Positions 17,904-26,503 of a DNA stretch of 64,000 nt are shown here, piece after piece. The notes under the pieces are model-generated. The model did no database searches and was not told the origin of the DNA. It saw only the letters and a list, made by a program, of their open reading frames with translations. The stretch covers positions 62,001-126,000 of the forward strand of contig NZ_CP054492.1 of the NCBI RefSeq assembly GCF_015265455.1, in the 5' to 3' direction. The stretch's first letter is position 1; each line of letters starts with the position of its first letter. Source of the stretch: Candidatus Sulfurimonas baltica (GTDB lineage: Bacteria > Campylobacterota > Campylobacteria > Campylobacterales > Sulfurimonadaceae). The position numbers were made by a program, and so were the translations under genes.

Positions 17904-18869
17904 TTACTTTTTACTTTTACTGATAATCAAATATATAAAAAACGGACCGCCGATAAGTGCTGTAACTATGCCTATGGGGAGTTCACTTTGAGTCTGTAAA
18001 CTTCTTGTTATGGTATCGCAAAAAACTAAAAAAAGTCCACCAAAAAGAGCCGTTTTTAGTATGCGTTTGTTTATTGTGCTTGGGTAGATTTTTGAGACAA
18101 TATGTGGAACTATAAGCCCTACAAAGCCGATAGGACCGCTAATACTAACAAGCGTTCCTATTGCAAAAGAGGAGGCAACTAGAAGCATTAGGGTAATCTT
18201 TTTTGTATTGACACCCTTAAGAGAGGCAGACTCGTCTGATATTCCTAAAAGTTGAAGCTCAAAGCGGTACATGTAGATAATTGCAGTGAGTAAAAATGCG
18301 ATAACTCCAAGAGTAGCAGGGTGGCTCCATCCTATAACAGAGAGTGAACCCATGGTGTAACGAATTAGCATATCGTTTTGCATGGCGTCGCCGAGATAAA
18401 AAACAATCATTAGTGCCGAGGTGTAAAAAAGAGAGAGGGCGATACCTAAAAGTAGGAGCGACTCTTGATGAGAACTTTTTAAAAATTGTGAGAGATAGAT
18501 AAGCAGAAGAACTGTAAAAATAGCCCCTGCAAAGCCAAACAAACTGATGGCTGTTATACCAAACAACAAGCTTCCAAGCCCTAGTTTTATGGCAATTCCA
18601 GCGCCTAACACTGCACCGCTTGAGATACCCAAAGTGTAAGGAGTCATAAGGGCATTACGAAAAAGAGTCTGAAACAAAAGTCCGCTAAGAGAGAGGATAA
18701 CTCCCGCAAAAAATGCAAACAAAACCCTCGGCACTCGCAAGTCAAAAAAGATAGTAGAACTTAGATGATTCGGGTCAAATATATTTTCTACATGTAGAGA
18801 TACTGCACCTATAAAAGGGGAGAGGATTAAGATGGCAAAAAGAAGAAGCCAGAGAATAAACTTAGTCAT
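17904..18869 (-). CDS. btuC: Cobalamin ABC transporter permease
   Basis: 321 residues from the ATG at 18869. This start gives an 8-bp overlap with the btuD stop and begins directly at the first membrane helix (MTKFILWLLLFAILILSPF); the upstream ATG at 18902 would add 11 residues. FecCD/BtuC-type permease with about ten helices. Family landmarks are DLRVPRVLFAFFAG, TLGISSGAVLGAG and a late ISGPIGFVGLIVPHIVS coupling-helix segment. It works with BtuD and BtuF to move vitamin B12 across the inner membrane; the context (btuB, cob genes) decides for B12 over iron-siderophore. Confidence 0.88.
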   Translation of the reverse strand: MTKFILWLLLFAILILSPFIGAVSLHVENIFDPNHLSSTIFFDLRVPRVLFAFFAGVILSLSGLLFQTLFRNALMTPYTLGISSGAVLGAGIAIKLGLGSLLFGITAISLFGFAGAIFTVLLLIYLSQFLKSSHQESLLLLGIALSLFYTSALMIVFYLGDAMQNDMLIRYTMGSLSVIGWSHPATLGVIAFLLTAIIYMYRFELQLLGISDESASLKGVNTKKITLMLLVASSFAIGTLVSISGPIGFVGLIVPHIVSKIYPSTINKRILKTALFGGLFLVFCDTITRSLQTQSELPIGIVTALIGGPFFIYLIISKSKK

Positions 18870-19587
18870 ACTTAACCGCCAAAGACTCAAACTCAACTCC
18901 ATATAACTCTTCTAAAGTGGAGTTGTTGAAAAAGCCCTCTTCGTAGAGTTTTGCCTCTGCATCTTTTATAAAAAGAACAGGGCTGTCAATATAAGAAGCA
19001 AGGTTTAAATCGTGTGTAATAAGTATAACTTGATGGTAATCCTTTAGCCCTTTTATATGCTCGGCAATGATTTTAGAGTTATGAGGGTCAAGGTTTGCTG
19101 TCGGCTCATCAAAGATGATTATTTTACTCTGTTGTGCAAGTGCCTGAGCAACTAAAACGAGTTGCTGTTCTCCTGAACTGAGTGAGCTGATGGTGTGCTC
19201 TTTTAGATGCGCTATCTTTAAAAACTCCAAAGTCTGTTTTGTAATATTTTTGTCTTTAGTCGAGTACTCAAAAAAGCTTTTTTTATAAGCAAATCGCCCA
19301 AGCAGAACAAACTCCTCTGCGGTTATAAATGTGTCATAGAGTTCGAGTTTTGCAGGGATGTAAGAGATGGTTTTAGCTTTATCTAAAAGTGAGAACTCTT
19401 TTATGTTTTTAGACTCTAACTCCACTAAACCATCAAAATCTACGAGATTGCATATTGCTTTTGCAAGAGTACTTTTACCAGAGCCATTCGATCCAAGAAC
19501 ACTTAGATGATTGGTGATTTTTATATTTATATCATCCAAAATTAGTTTAGAGTCATATCTACATGTAAGGTTTTTTAACTCAATCAT
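18862..19587 (-). CDS. btuD: Cobalamin ABC transporter ATPase
   Basis: 241 residues. Walker A GSNGSGKST near residue 33, signature SSLSSGEQQLVL, Walker B KIIIFDEPTANLDP and the His switch ILITHD are all present. It powers import through BtuC. Its ATG overlaps the stop of jetD by 4 bp (ATGA at 19584-19587) and its stop overlaps btuC. So the uptake genes after the Wadjet module are transcribed and probably translated together with it. Confidence 0.9.
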   Translation of the reverse strand: MIELKNLTCRYDSKLILDDINIKITNHLSVLGSNGSGKSTLAKAICNLVDFDGLVELESKNIKEFSLLDKAKTISYIPAKLELYDTFITAEEFVLLGRFAYKKSFFEYSTKDKNITKQTLEFLKIAHLKEHTISSLSSGEQQLVLVAQALAQQSKIIIFDEPTANLDPHNSKIIAEHIKGLKDYHQVILITHDLNLASYIDSPVLFIKDAEAKLYEEGFFNNSTLEELYGVEFESLAVKYD

Positions 19588-20345
19588 AATAAAAAATACT
19601 CTTGTTCTAAAGATTTTTGGTGTTTATGCATAAGAGAGATTAACTCACTTATCTGTTCATTATCAGATGACATATTGGTATATCTGCTTAGGTGACTTGC
19701 ATAAAGTTTTCTAGAGCCAAATTTTTCTAAAAGCTGTTCAATATTTTCTGGTATGAAAAACTTTATCTTTTCATTTTTAGGAAAAATCTCATTCAAATAT
19801 ATATGAATTCCTGCTAAATCAAAATCTCCAAAATAGATAATCTCATTTTCAATTTTCTCAAATAGCTCCAACATCTTCTTATTTCTAAAAATAAATAATA
19901 TATTGTCATTTCTAAAATAGTTACACTGTTTTTCAAAATAGATTAAATTCTCAAAGTTCTCAACACCTATAATTAAGGTGCTTTTATCTATATTTGGAAG
20001 CTCTTTTAAAAAAATTGCACTTTGGCTAAATAGCGGAAGTTTAACCTCTTCAATAGAGCAGTTACCATTTATATATAAGCCATCTTGAGGTGGAAGACTT
20101 TTATGCTTTGAGTCCGTATGTGCATGTATTAGCTTTGCTCTAGTATCAGCATTTTGAATCTCTTCTATGTTGTAGTAGGTAGTAAAAAATTCATCTTTTG
20201 CAATAACTTTTTTTTTGTTTGCAGATACTGTTTTAACTTCTATCAACCCATCATCTAGCAACTCTTTTAGTAATCTCTTAGGTAGTTGCGAATAGTTTAA
20301 AACTTTTTCGTTTTTTAGTTTTAAGAGCGTGCTCAAATGTCTCAT
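19584..20345 (-). CDS. jetD: Wadjet JetD-like TOPRIM nuclease subunit, compact form
   Basis: 253 residues. The N-terminus looks like a winged-helix DNA-binding region (residues about 1-50). A TOPRIM-like core follows, with the acidic residue E129 in LIIGVENFENL and a DxD pair D174/D176 in YFGDFDLAGIHIY, the form typical of the DUF2220/JetD C-terminal domain. In Wadjet, JetD is the topoisomerase-VI-like subunit that cuts circular plasmid DNA extruded by JetABC. Many JetD proteins are about 380-400 residues, so this one is short; the reduced part appears to lie in the N-terminal half. ATG overlaps the jetC stop by 4 bp. Confidence 0.82.
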   Translation of the reverse strand: MRHLSTLLKLKNEKVLNYSQLPKRLLKELLDDGLIEVKTVSANKKKVIAKDEFFTTYYNIEEIQNADTRAKLIHAHTDSKHKSLPPQDGLYINGNCSIEEVKLPLFSQSAIFLKELPNIDKSTLIIGVENFENLIYFEKQCNYFRNDNILFIFRNKKMLELFEKIENEIIYFGDFDLAGIHIYLNEIFPKNEKIKFFIPENIEQLLEKFGSRKLYASHLSRYTNMSSDNEQISELISLMHKHQKSLEQEYFLL

Positions 20346-23300
20346 TTAACAATCAACTCCTGAACAACAGAGCTGTTGTCAATGTTGCTTATTAAGCTAA
20401 CTCTTTTATATGTTCCTATAAGTTTTTCATCAGGGGCGCCATTTACAAAATATATCCCCTTTGCATTTGCAAACTCAATAAGCTCTTTTAGATACCTTTG
20501 TGAGAGTATCCCAATCTCATCTAGGATTACATGTAACAAAAGCTCTTTTTTTGTTGTTTTTTCTTTTAAAATATAAAGCATCGCTATATATATCATACTT
20601 TTCACTAAAACATCTGTTCCGTTTGAACCTATGTTGTCAAGAGAGCTTACAAATTTACTGTCGTTACCATTTTCAACTACGCGAAATTCAAGAAGAAAAC
20701 TATCTTCAAACTCTATTTTACTTATCGCTTCTATCTCTATAACATCTACAAGCTGTTTCAATAGTTTTATTATAACTTCTGAATTATTATTATCATTAAA
20801 TAGATTGATGCCGTATCCAAATTTATTTGTTTCGTTTTCAAGTTTTATAGATTTGAAGCTATCTATAATTTTATTGTTGCTTATAGAGTATCTCAGCGAG
20901 AGTGAATCTACAACTCCTATGTTGATGCTCTCAAACAGTTTAGATATTTTTTTTATTAAAGACTCAATCTGCCCTTGGGAGTTTAAAAGCGTATCATACT
21001 CATCTACTATACTTTTTACAATTTGATTTAGATTGCGAACTAAAAAATCTTTAGCTTCATCTATCTTTTTTGCTTCGTAAAACTCTTGTAAATTGTATGC
21101 AGAATCAATAGGGCTAGAGCCTGTTTTTATATGCAAAGTGTTATCATACAAATCACTAACTTTTAGGGTTGCTTTGTGTATCGTGTTTTGTAAATTTCTA
21201 TAAGTTGTTGCTAAATTGTCTATCTTGTTTAGTATAAGCTCTATCTCTTGGAGCTCATCATTAGAAACATATTTTATACCCCACTCTAAATATTCTGCGA
21301 AACTAGAACTTTTTTCAAAATCATCTACTCTTTTAATATTGTTTTGTTTTAGAGTTAGATCTGATGTTTTTTGGATAAGAGTAGTTTGTATCTGCTCTTG
21401 TTGGCTTGTAAATATAGAGTTAAGCTGATTGTGCTCATCACTAAGAAGATCTAGTTTAAGCGTTGCCTCTTTTAGCTCCCTAGTATTTTCTTTTTCTTTG
21501 TCTATGTATTCACTCTTGTCTTTTTTATACTCTATTATAAGTACATTGTAAGAGTTGATTAGTTCAATCTGGGAGGCTAGTTCAGCTATTTTATTTTCTA
21601 ATATCTGTAGTTTTTGTATATCTATATTTTTATTTTTTAATATTTCTTTATAAAGATATTCTTGCTCTTTTGTCGCATCTTCTTTCTCTTGCTCTAGACT
21701 TTTTTGTTTTAGCCCCAACTCTTCTAGAGGTTTTATATATTCAACTGTAAGTTTATTCAGCTCTTTGGTAAAGAGTGATTTTTTTGCTGAAATCTCTTTT
21801 ATTTTTAAACTATCCAGCTCTTGTATCTGCTGCTTTAAAAGTTCTTTTTCTTTTGTTAATTTATCTATATTGGATTGTATAGTTTCTAGCTCTTTTTCTT
21901 TATTTGTCTGAAACTCAACTCTTTTGTATGAGTCTTGCTCTTTGAGGGTGATGATTTTGTTCTTAATGCCAGCTAGTTGTATCTCAAAAGATTTTATTTT
22001 ATCTATTAGCTCTCTTTTGTCTCTGTAGATTTTATTTTCAAAGTTCTTTTGAGTGTTTTTTATCTCATGAATCTGTATTGAATAATTTTTCAACATAGCT
22101 TCAAGAGATATCTTAAGCTTCTCATATTTTGTTTCTAAGCTATTTTTTGGTACTTTAAAATCTAGAAAATCTAGTGCAAATATTTGTCTCGAATCATCTT
22201 TTATATGAACATCAATATCACTAGTTAAAATCTCATCTTTAATAAAGTGAATATATTTATCGCTTTGCCCTAGATTGGCATTTATTTTAAAGCTAAGAGA
22301 GTTCTCATCTGGTGATATTAGTTTCTTTAAAGAGTCAATATCTTTATCTATTATTTGTTTTTCATGAATTTGTTGCTGCTCTTTGTGTTCTATCTGCTTT
22401 AAAAATGACTCGTTTGTTATTCTCAACTCTTTATCTTTGGCTTCAAGGTTTGCTTTTTCTCTTGAGATGTCGTACTCTAACTGTTTTTGAGTTTTCAGAT
22501 GTTGTGATAATTTTTGCGCATCATTGAAAATATAATCTCTATTTTTTATATTTTTTAGCTCAAAATCAAACTTACTCAAATGTAGATCTAAAGTATGAGC
22601 TTCATCTTTGGCGTTTGAAGTTTTATTTTCAAAACTATCTTTTACGCGCTGAGTCTCCTCACTTTCTTTTGTTTTTAAAATTTGTTTTTTTGTCTCTAGT
22701 TCTATGGATAAGTTTAGCTTAGTGCTTTGTAGAAGATTTTTTTGAGCTTCAAAATTATTTAGTATCTTTTGAATTTGGTTGTTATGGTTTTGCTCTATCT
22801 CTTGATGCTCTTTTGTTAGGAACTCTTTTTTTGATACAACTCTTTGTCGCTCAGATTCAAGATTGCTAAGATTTGAAAAAGAAGATATTTTTTCATCAAT
22901 CTTTTGCTCTTTATAGTGAGCTTTTATTTGCTCCGTTTTTTTAATGCTCTCTCTTGAGACAGCGATAGCGTTGCTTAGTTTGTCTTTTCTTTTTGTAAAC
23001 AAACTATTTTCATACTTTTGTTTTTCGTCTAAAAGAGTTTTCTCTACTTTTGCCTCTGAAATCTCTTTATCTAGCTCTTGAATATTTTCTAAGGTTATTT
23101 TTTTTGAGTTTACCAAGCAACTAAACTCATCTTGCATATAAGATTTTGTTTGTTCGTAATCTTGTATATGTTTTATGATTTTTTTTATCTGGGTATCATA
23201 CTTATTAAATCTAAAAATATCTTCATAAAGAGTGTCAAACCTCTCAAGATGTCTTTTTATCTGCTCAATATCTATTTTTTTATCTATCTGCAAAGATGAG

Positions 23301-23881
23301 ACTATTACCCTTTTGATAGCTTCAGAATCAACTTTGGAATTTATAAATATATTTGATAGCGTTTTTACAAAACCATCATACTCTTTTGCATCAAAAAGGG
23401 TATAGTAATTTAGTTTGTGAGATTTAGAGTAGAGTATCTTTTTGTATTCACTCCCGCTACTAATAACTCCGCTCAATATTCCAAGTTCTTTGAGCTTTAT
23501 CCAAAGTTTAGCACTATCTATTGGAGCGCTGTTAACAACAAAAATATCTTGTATATTTACTAATTTATCAAGCAAGCAAAACCTGAATTTCACTGTTACA
23601 TCTTTGTATGCCGTTACCAAGACAAACTTTTCATTTTTTTTGTAAACATATACAATATATGAATTATCGTATTCAAAATAGTAATCACTAAAAGATATTT
23701 TTTTACTGCTACTTATTCCAAGTGTTCTCGCATCGGCTGTATAAAAGTATAAAATAGCTCTTAGAAGTGTAGTCTTTCCAGCTCCATTTGCCCCTATGAA
23801 AAGAGAATTTCCATCAAGGTCTACTTCAGCATATTCATATTTTGCTGATTTTATAAGTACAACTTTTTCTAAAGCATCCAA
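20342..23881 (-). CDS. jetC: Wadjet JetC-like SMC/MukB-type ATPase
   Basis: 1179 residues. N-terminal ATPase half with Walker A GANGAGKTT at residues 30-38. A very long coiled-coil region rich in Lys, Glu and Gln runs from about 220 to 950. The C-terminal half has a signature-like NIGSNGTDVLVKSM and Walker B HVILDEIGIL. This is the MukB-like motor that extrudes DNA loops in Wadjet. The start is TTG, supported by AAAGGAG placed 7 bp upstream inside the end of jetB. The coiled coil is on the long side and no hinge domain can be placed with certainty by eye. Confidence 0.88.
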   Translation of the reverse strand: MDALEKVVLIKSAKYEYAEVDLDGNSLFIGANGAGKTTLLRAILYFYTADARTLGISSSKKISFSDYYFEYDNSYIVYVYKKNEKFVLVTAYKDVTVKFRFCLLDKLVNIQDIFVVNSAPIDSAKLWIKLKELGILSGVISSGSEYKKILYSKSHKLNYYTLFDAKEYDGFVKTLSNIFINSKVDSEAIKRVIVSSLQIDKKIDIEQIKRHLERFDTLYEDIFRFNKYDTQIKKIIKHIQDYEQTKSYMQDEFSCLVNSKKITLENIQELDKEISEAKVEKTLLDEKQKYENSLFTKRKDKLSNAIAVSRESIKKTEQIKAHYKEQKIDEKISSFSNLSNLESERQRVVSKKEFLTKEHQEIEQNHNNQIQKILNNFEAQKNLLQSTKLNLSIELETKKQILKTKESEETQRVKDSFENKTSNAKDEAHTLDLHLSKFDFELKNIKNRDYIFNDAQKLSQHLKTQKQLEYDISREKANLEAKDKELRITNESFLKQIEHKEQQQIHEKQIIDKDIDSLKKLISPDENSLSFKINANLGQSDKYIHFIKDEILTSDIDVHIKDDSRQIFALDFLDFKVPKNSLETKYEKLKISLEAMLKNYSIQIHEIKNTQKNFENKIYRDKRELIDKIKSFEIQLAGIKNKIITLKEQDSYKRVEFQTNKEKELETIQSNIDKLTKEKELLKQQIQELDSLKIKEISAKKSLFTKELNKLTVEYIKPLEELGLKQKSLEQEKEDATKEQEYLYKEILKNKNIDIQKLQILENKIAELASQIELINSYNVLIIEYKKDKSEYIDKEKENTRELKEATLKLDLLSDEHNQLNSIFTSQQEQIQTTLIQKTSDLTLKQNNIKRVDDFEKSSSFAEYLEWGIKYVSNDELQEIELILNKIDNLATTYRNLQNTIHKATLKVSDLYDNTLHIKTGSSPIDSAYNLQEFYEAKKIDEAKDFLVRNLNQIVKSIVDEYDTLLNSQGQIESLIKKISKLFESINIGVVDSLSLRYSISNNKIIDSFKSIKLENETNKFGYGINLFNDNNNSEVIIKLLKQLVDVIEIEAISKIEFEDSFLLEFRVVENGNDSKFVSSLDNIGSNGTDVLVKSMIYIAMLYILKEKTTKKELLLHVILDEIGILSQRYLKELIEFANAKGIYFVNGAPDEKLIGTYKRVSLISNIDNSSVVQELIVK

Positions 23882-23884
23882 AAG

Positions 23885-24424
23885 CTACTCCTTTATCTCT
23901 ATTTTATTAAAAAAATCTATTAAATAATCACAACTGTTTAACACTATATATCTTTGCAAATACTCATCTTCAAGAGTTAAAAAACCTCTTTTTTCGAGCT
24001 TGGACGTTAGAGACAATAAGTTTGCTCTTAGTGTGTCTCCGCTTAAACTTTTGATTCTATCCAATTTTACTTTTAGGGTAATATCATCTTTTACTCTCTC
24101 TTCGATATCGTTGATACTAAACTTAAAACCAACGCCAAATATAGGATTGAAATTATAAAAAAAACTAAGCAAATCAATTAGTTCGTAAATTGATTGGATT
24201 TTTTGTTCCTTGTTATCTAGTGAAGCGAAGTAGCAGTAACCATTTTTGATTTTTAAATCTATATCTAGATAAAGAAACAGTTCTATAATCTCATCACTAT
24301 TATTTTCCACATAAGTGTATAATTTTTTTTCATTTTTATCTGGTGTGTTTTGAGATAAAAATTTACCGTCTTTTAGATGGTTGAAAATTTTTGCTGTTAA
24401 CTGCTTATCTAATTTGCTTGTCAT
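23885..24424 (-). CDS. jetB: Wadjet JetB-like (MukE-type) subunit
   Basis: 179 residues. Predicted tandem winged-helix protein without recognisable catalytic residues: DLLSFFYNFNPIFGVGFKFSIND in the middle and a C-terminal SKLEKRGFLTLEDEYLQRYIVLNS. Size and position between a kleisin-like and an SMC-like gene fit JetB/MukE. It overlaps jetA by 20 bp and leaves 3 bp to the jetC start, so the complex subunits are tightly coupled. Assigned mainly by gene order. Confidence 0.78.
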   Translation of the reverse strand: MTSKLDKQLTAKIFNHLKDGKFLSQNTPDKNEKKLYTYVENNSDEIIELFLYLDIDLKIKNGYCYFASLDNKEQKIQSIYELIDLLSFFYNFNPIFGVGFKFSINDIEERVKDDITLKVKLDRIKSLSGDTLRANLLSLTSKLEKRGFLTLEDEYLQRYIVLNSCDYLIDFFNKIEIKE

Positions 24425-25553
24425 AATAAACCTTTTTAAAACTCATATCTTCATAATTGAAATTTTCATTTTGGATTTTATATATATCTTCATAAAGTAA
24501 AATAAGCTTGCAGTATATTTCACTTATCTCGTTGATAGGTTTGTTTGTTAGTTTGTTATTAGAGAGTAAAAATTCTATCAGATTTTGATTGGATGCGCGA
24601 AACTCTAAGTTTAGTGAGTAGATATTTACAAACTCTTTTTCTACTTTTTTATTAAATATTTTTACATTCGTTGCTGTTTTTGTTTTTACACTTGCACTAG
24701 ATGATAATCGCTCTAGCAGAGGTTTTAATTGCTCACTTCTAAGAATCTCATCATCAAGTCTTGATTTTATTTGTATCTGTTTCTCTTGTATATCAAATTT
24801 AGATATCAACTCCAATATATTTGTGGAGTTTTTGAGTTCTAAAGAGTCCTTCAGCTCTTTTATTTTTGAAATTTTTTCTATAAAAATATTTTTTTTCTCA
24901 GCCTTGTTTATGTACTCTATAACATCTTGAGTTAAAGGGATAAGACTTCTATTTAACTCCACTCTATTGTTTTGTAAAAGTTCCAAAATTGAGTTTAGTT
25001 CAGAGTTATAAAAAGAGTGCATTATGCTTTGATGTAAAAAAAGAAACTTTTCAAAACCAACTAGTGCTGAGTTGAACTCATCTAGCTTTATTTTGTAATA
25101 TTTAAGCTCTTTTATTTTTAAGCTGAATTCAAAAACATTTTTATAAACCCTGTCTATATGAATTCTCAATTTTAGTAAATTTTGCAGAAGTATAAAATCT
25201 ATTTTTTTAAGTTCTCGTCTGATTTGTGGGATTATCTCGTTTTGTCTATTTTTATATTCACTTAAAATATCTAGTTTATGTTTTAGAGTATTTATCTTTT
25301 CAGAGATAAGAGAAACCTCAATATTTTCATCTATATCAAGATAGTTTTCTAAAAAGTTTATAACTCTACCATCTAAAAATATTTTATCTTGCACAAGTTC
25401 TATAATCTCAAAATTTACTAGAATTTCTAGTTTTTCTACAGAACAAATATGCTCTATCTCGCTGTATGTTACTGCTTTATCTCGATGTTCAAAAAGATAA
25501 AAAAGCAGCTCACTATTGTTGCTAAGATTTTTAAAAAGTTTTTCTATTTTCAT
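24405..25553 (-). CDS. jetA: Wadjet JetA-like (MukF/kleisin-type) subunit
   Basis: 382 residues. N-terminal winged-helix-like region (LLFYLFEHRDKAVTYSEIEHICS ... IIELVQDKIFLDGRVINFLENYL, about 12-75), then a largely helical and coiled-coil middle and a C-terminal domain (about 290-380), the layout expected of the MukF/JetA kleisin that bridges the two JetC heads. First gene of the jetABCD run. It begins 45 bp after btuF and has its own strong extended -10 promoter in that gap. Assigned from architecture and synteny with jetB-jetC-jetD. Confidence 0.8.
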   Translation of the reverse strand: MKIEKLFKNLSNNSELLFYLFEHRDKAVTYSEIEHICSVEKLEILVNFEIIELVQDKIFLDGRVINFLENYLDIDENIEVSLISEKINTLKHKLDILSEYKNRQNEIIPQIRRELKKIDFILLQNLLKLRIHIDRVYKNVFEFSLKIKELKYYKIKLDEFNSALVGFEKFLFLHQSIMHSFYNSELNSILELLQNNRVELNRSLIPLTQDVIEYINKAEKKNIFIEKISKIKELKDSLELKNSTNILELISKFDIQEKQIQIKSRLDDEILRSEQLKPLLERLSSSASVKTKTATNVKIFNKKVEKEFVNIYSLNLEFRASNQNLIEFLLSNNKLTNKPINEISEIYCKLILLYEDIYKIQNENFNYEDMSFKKVYYDKQIR

Positions 25554-25587
25554 AATCGTCTCATAAATGTTTTGAATAAATAAAGCG

Positions 25588-25596
25588 ATTATAGCA
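25588..25596 (-). promoter_or_regulatory. Extended -10 promoter TGCTATAAT upstream of jetA
   Basis: A consensus TGnTATAAT lies just past the btuF stop (25599-25601), about 35 bp before the jetA ATG. It would let Wadjet be expressed independently of the btuB-btuF transcript, and would also supply btuD and btuC. Confidence 0.65.
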
Positions 25597-25598
25597 CA

Positions 25599-26495
25599 TT
25601 AGAAATTCATCTCCCTGCAAAGCCTTGAGATAGTAAGTGCAACCCTGTGTGAAGGGATGTGCGTATAGCTCTCGTCTACTATAGAGATTCGTTTGTTTTT
25701 TGAAGCATTTGTCGGAAGTGAGTGCCAAGCTTGTAGAGCTTTTTTCACATCCACATGTGAGTCTGTAGCTTTAGAATAAAGTATTATTATCTGCTCAGGA
25801 TTAAGTGCGATTACGTTTTCATAGTTTAAAACAGGTTGAGAAGTTGTATCGCTTGTGTAAGCGTTTGTATTTCCACATGTAGAGATTATATCGTCAAAAA
25901 ATATGTCGTGACCAGCGATGTAAATGCCGTTTCTCAAATCTTCATGAAGTCCGTAAACTATCATTACGCTGTGAGGTTTTTTGTTTTTAGGTGCATCTTT
26001 TATTGCGTTGTCTATGTTTTTAATAAGTTTAGTAGATTCCCAGTCAAGCTGAGAATGACGAATGTGATTCTCATTGGAATGAGTCTCTTTGGAATCAATA
26101 TCATTCGTCATTCTCGGGCTTGACCCGTGAATCTCTTTGTCTATAAGGGCAATAGATTTTTTTATTGACTCTATAGTTTTTAGATTTAGCATCAGTGTTT
26201 TTATTTTAAAGTATTGAAGCTTTTGCATAGTAGCCCCATTGTGTTCCTGCCCAACAACAAGGGTAGGAGAGAAAGAGAGAATCTTTTCTATATTCGGATT
26301 GCTGTATCCGCCGATAATCTGAAGTTTTTTCGCCTCCTCCGGATAGAGGGAATAATCACTCGTAGCAACAAGCTTGTCACCTTTTTCAAGAGCATAGACA
26401 ATTTCGGTTATTGATGGGCTAAGAGAGACTATCCTCTCATTAGCACCAAGAGAGAGTACAAAAAGGAGTGCAATAAATATTGTTTTTATACTCAC
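25599..26495 (-). CDS. btuF: Cobalamin-binding periplasmic protein, with an in-frame repeat insertion
   Basis: 298 residues. Signal peptide at 1-18 (GTG start, AAGGA 6 bp upstream overlapping the btuB stop). Fold and motifs of helical-backbone metal/B12 binding proteins: NERIVSLSPSITEIVYALEKGDKLVATSDYSLYPEEAKK, IGGYSNPNIEKILSFSPTLVV, and a C-terminal NPEQIIILYSKA. It captures B12 for BtuCD. Residues about 120-155 (HGSSPRMTND ... IRHSQLDWEST) are not part of the family; they are encoded by a palindromic repeat element lying in frame. The insert falls in the linker region between the two lobes, where it may be tolerated. Confidence 0.88.
   Translation of the reverse strand: MSIKTIFIALLFVLSLGANERIVSLSPSITEIVYALEKGDKLVATSDYSLYPEEAKKLQIIGGYSNPNIEKILSFSPTLVVGQEHNGATMQKLQYFKIKTLMLNLKTIESIKKSIALIDKEIHGSSPRMTNDIDSKETHSNENHIRHSQLDWESTKLIKNIDNAIKDAPKNKKPHSVMIVYGLHEDLRNGIYIAGHDIFFDDIISTCGNTNAYTSDTTSQPVLNYENVIALNPEQIIILYSKATDSHVDVKKALQAWHSLPTNASKNKRISIVDESYTHIPSHRVALTISRLCREMNF
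26034..26134. repeat. Palindromic repeat element inside btuF
   Basis: About 101 bp bounded by inverted AGATTC (26034-26039) and GAATCT (26129-26134). Each end is itself a stem-TCAAG-stem palindrome (26036-26056 and 26110-26132). Core and GAATGACG tail match the intergenic elements at 2291 and 28362. Read on the minus strand it is open and joins both parts of btuF. Confidence 0.85.
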
Positions 26496-26503
26496 GTTAT
26501 TCC

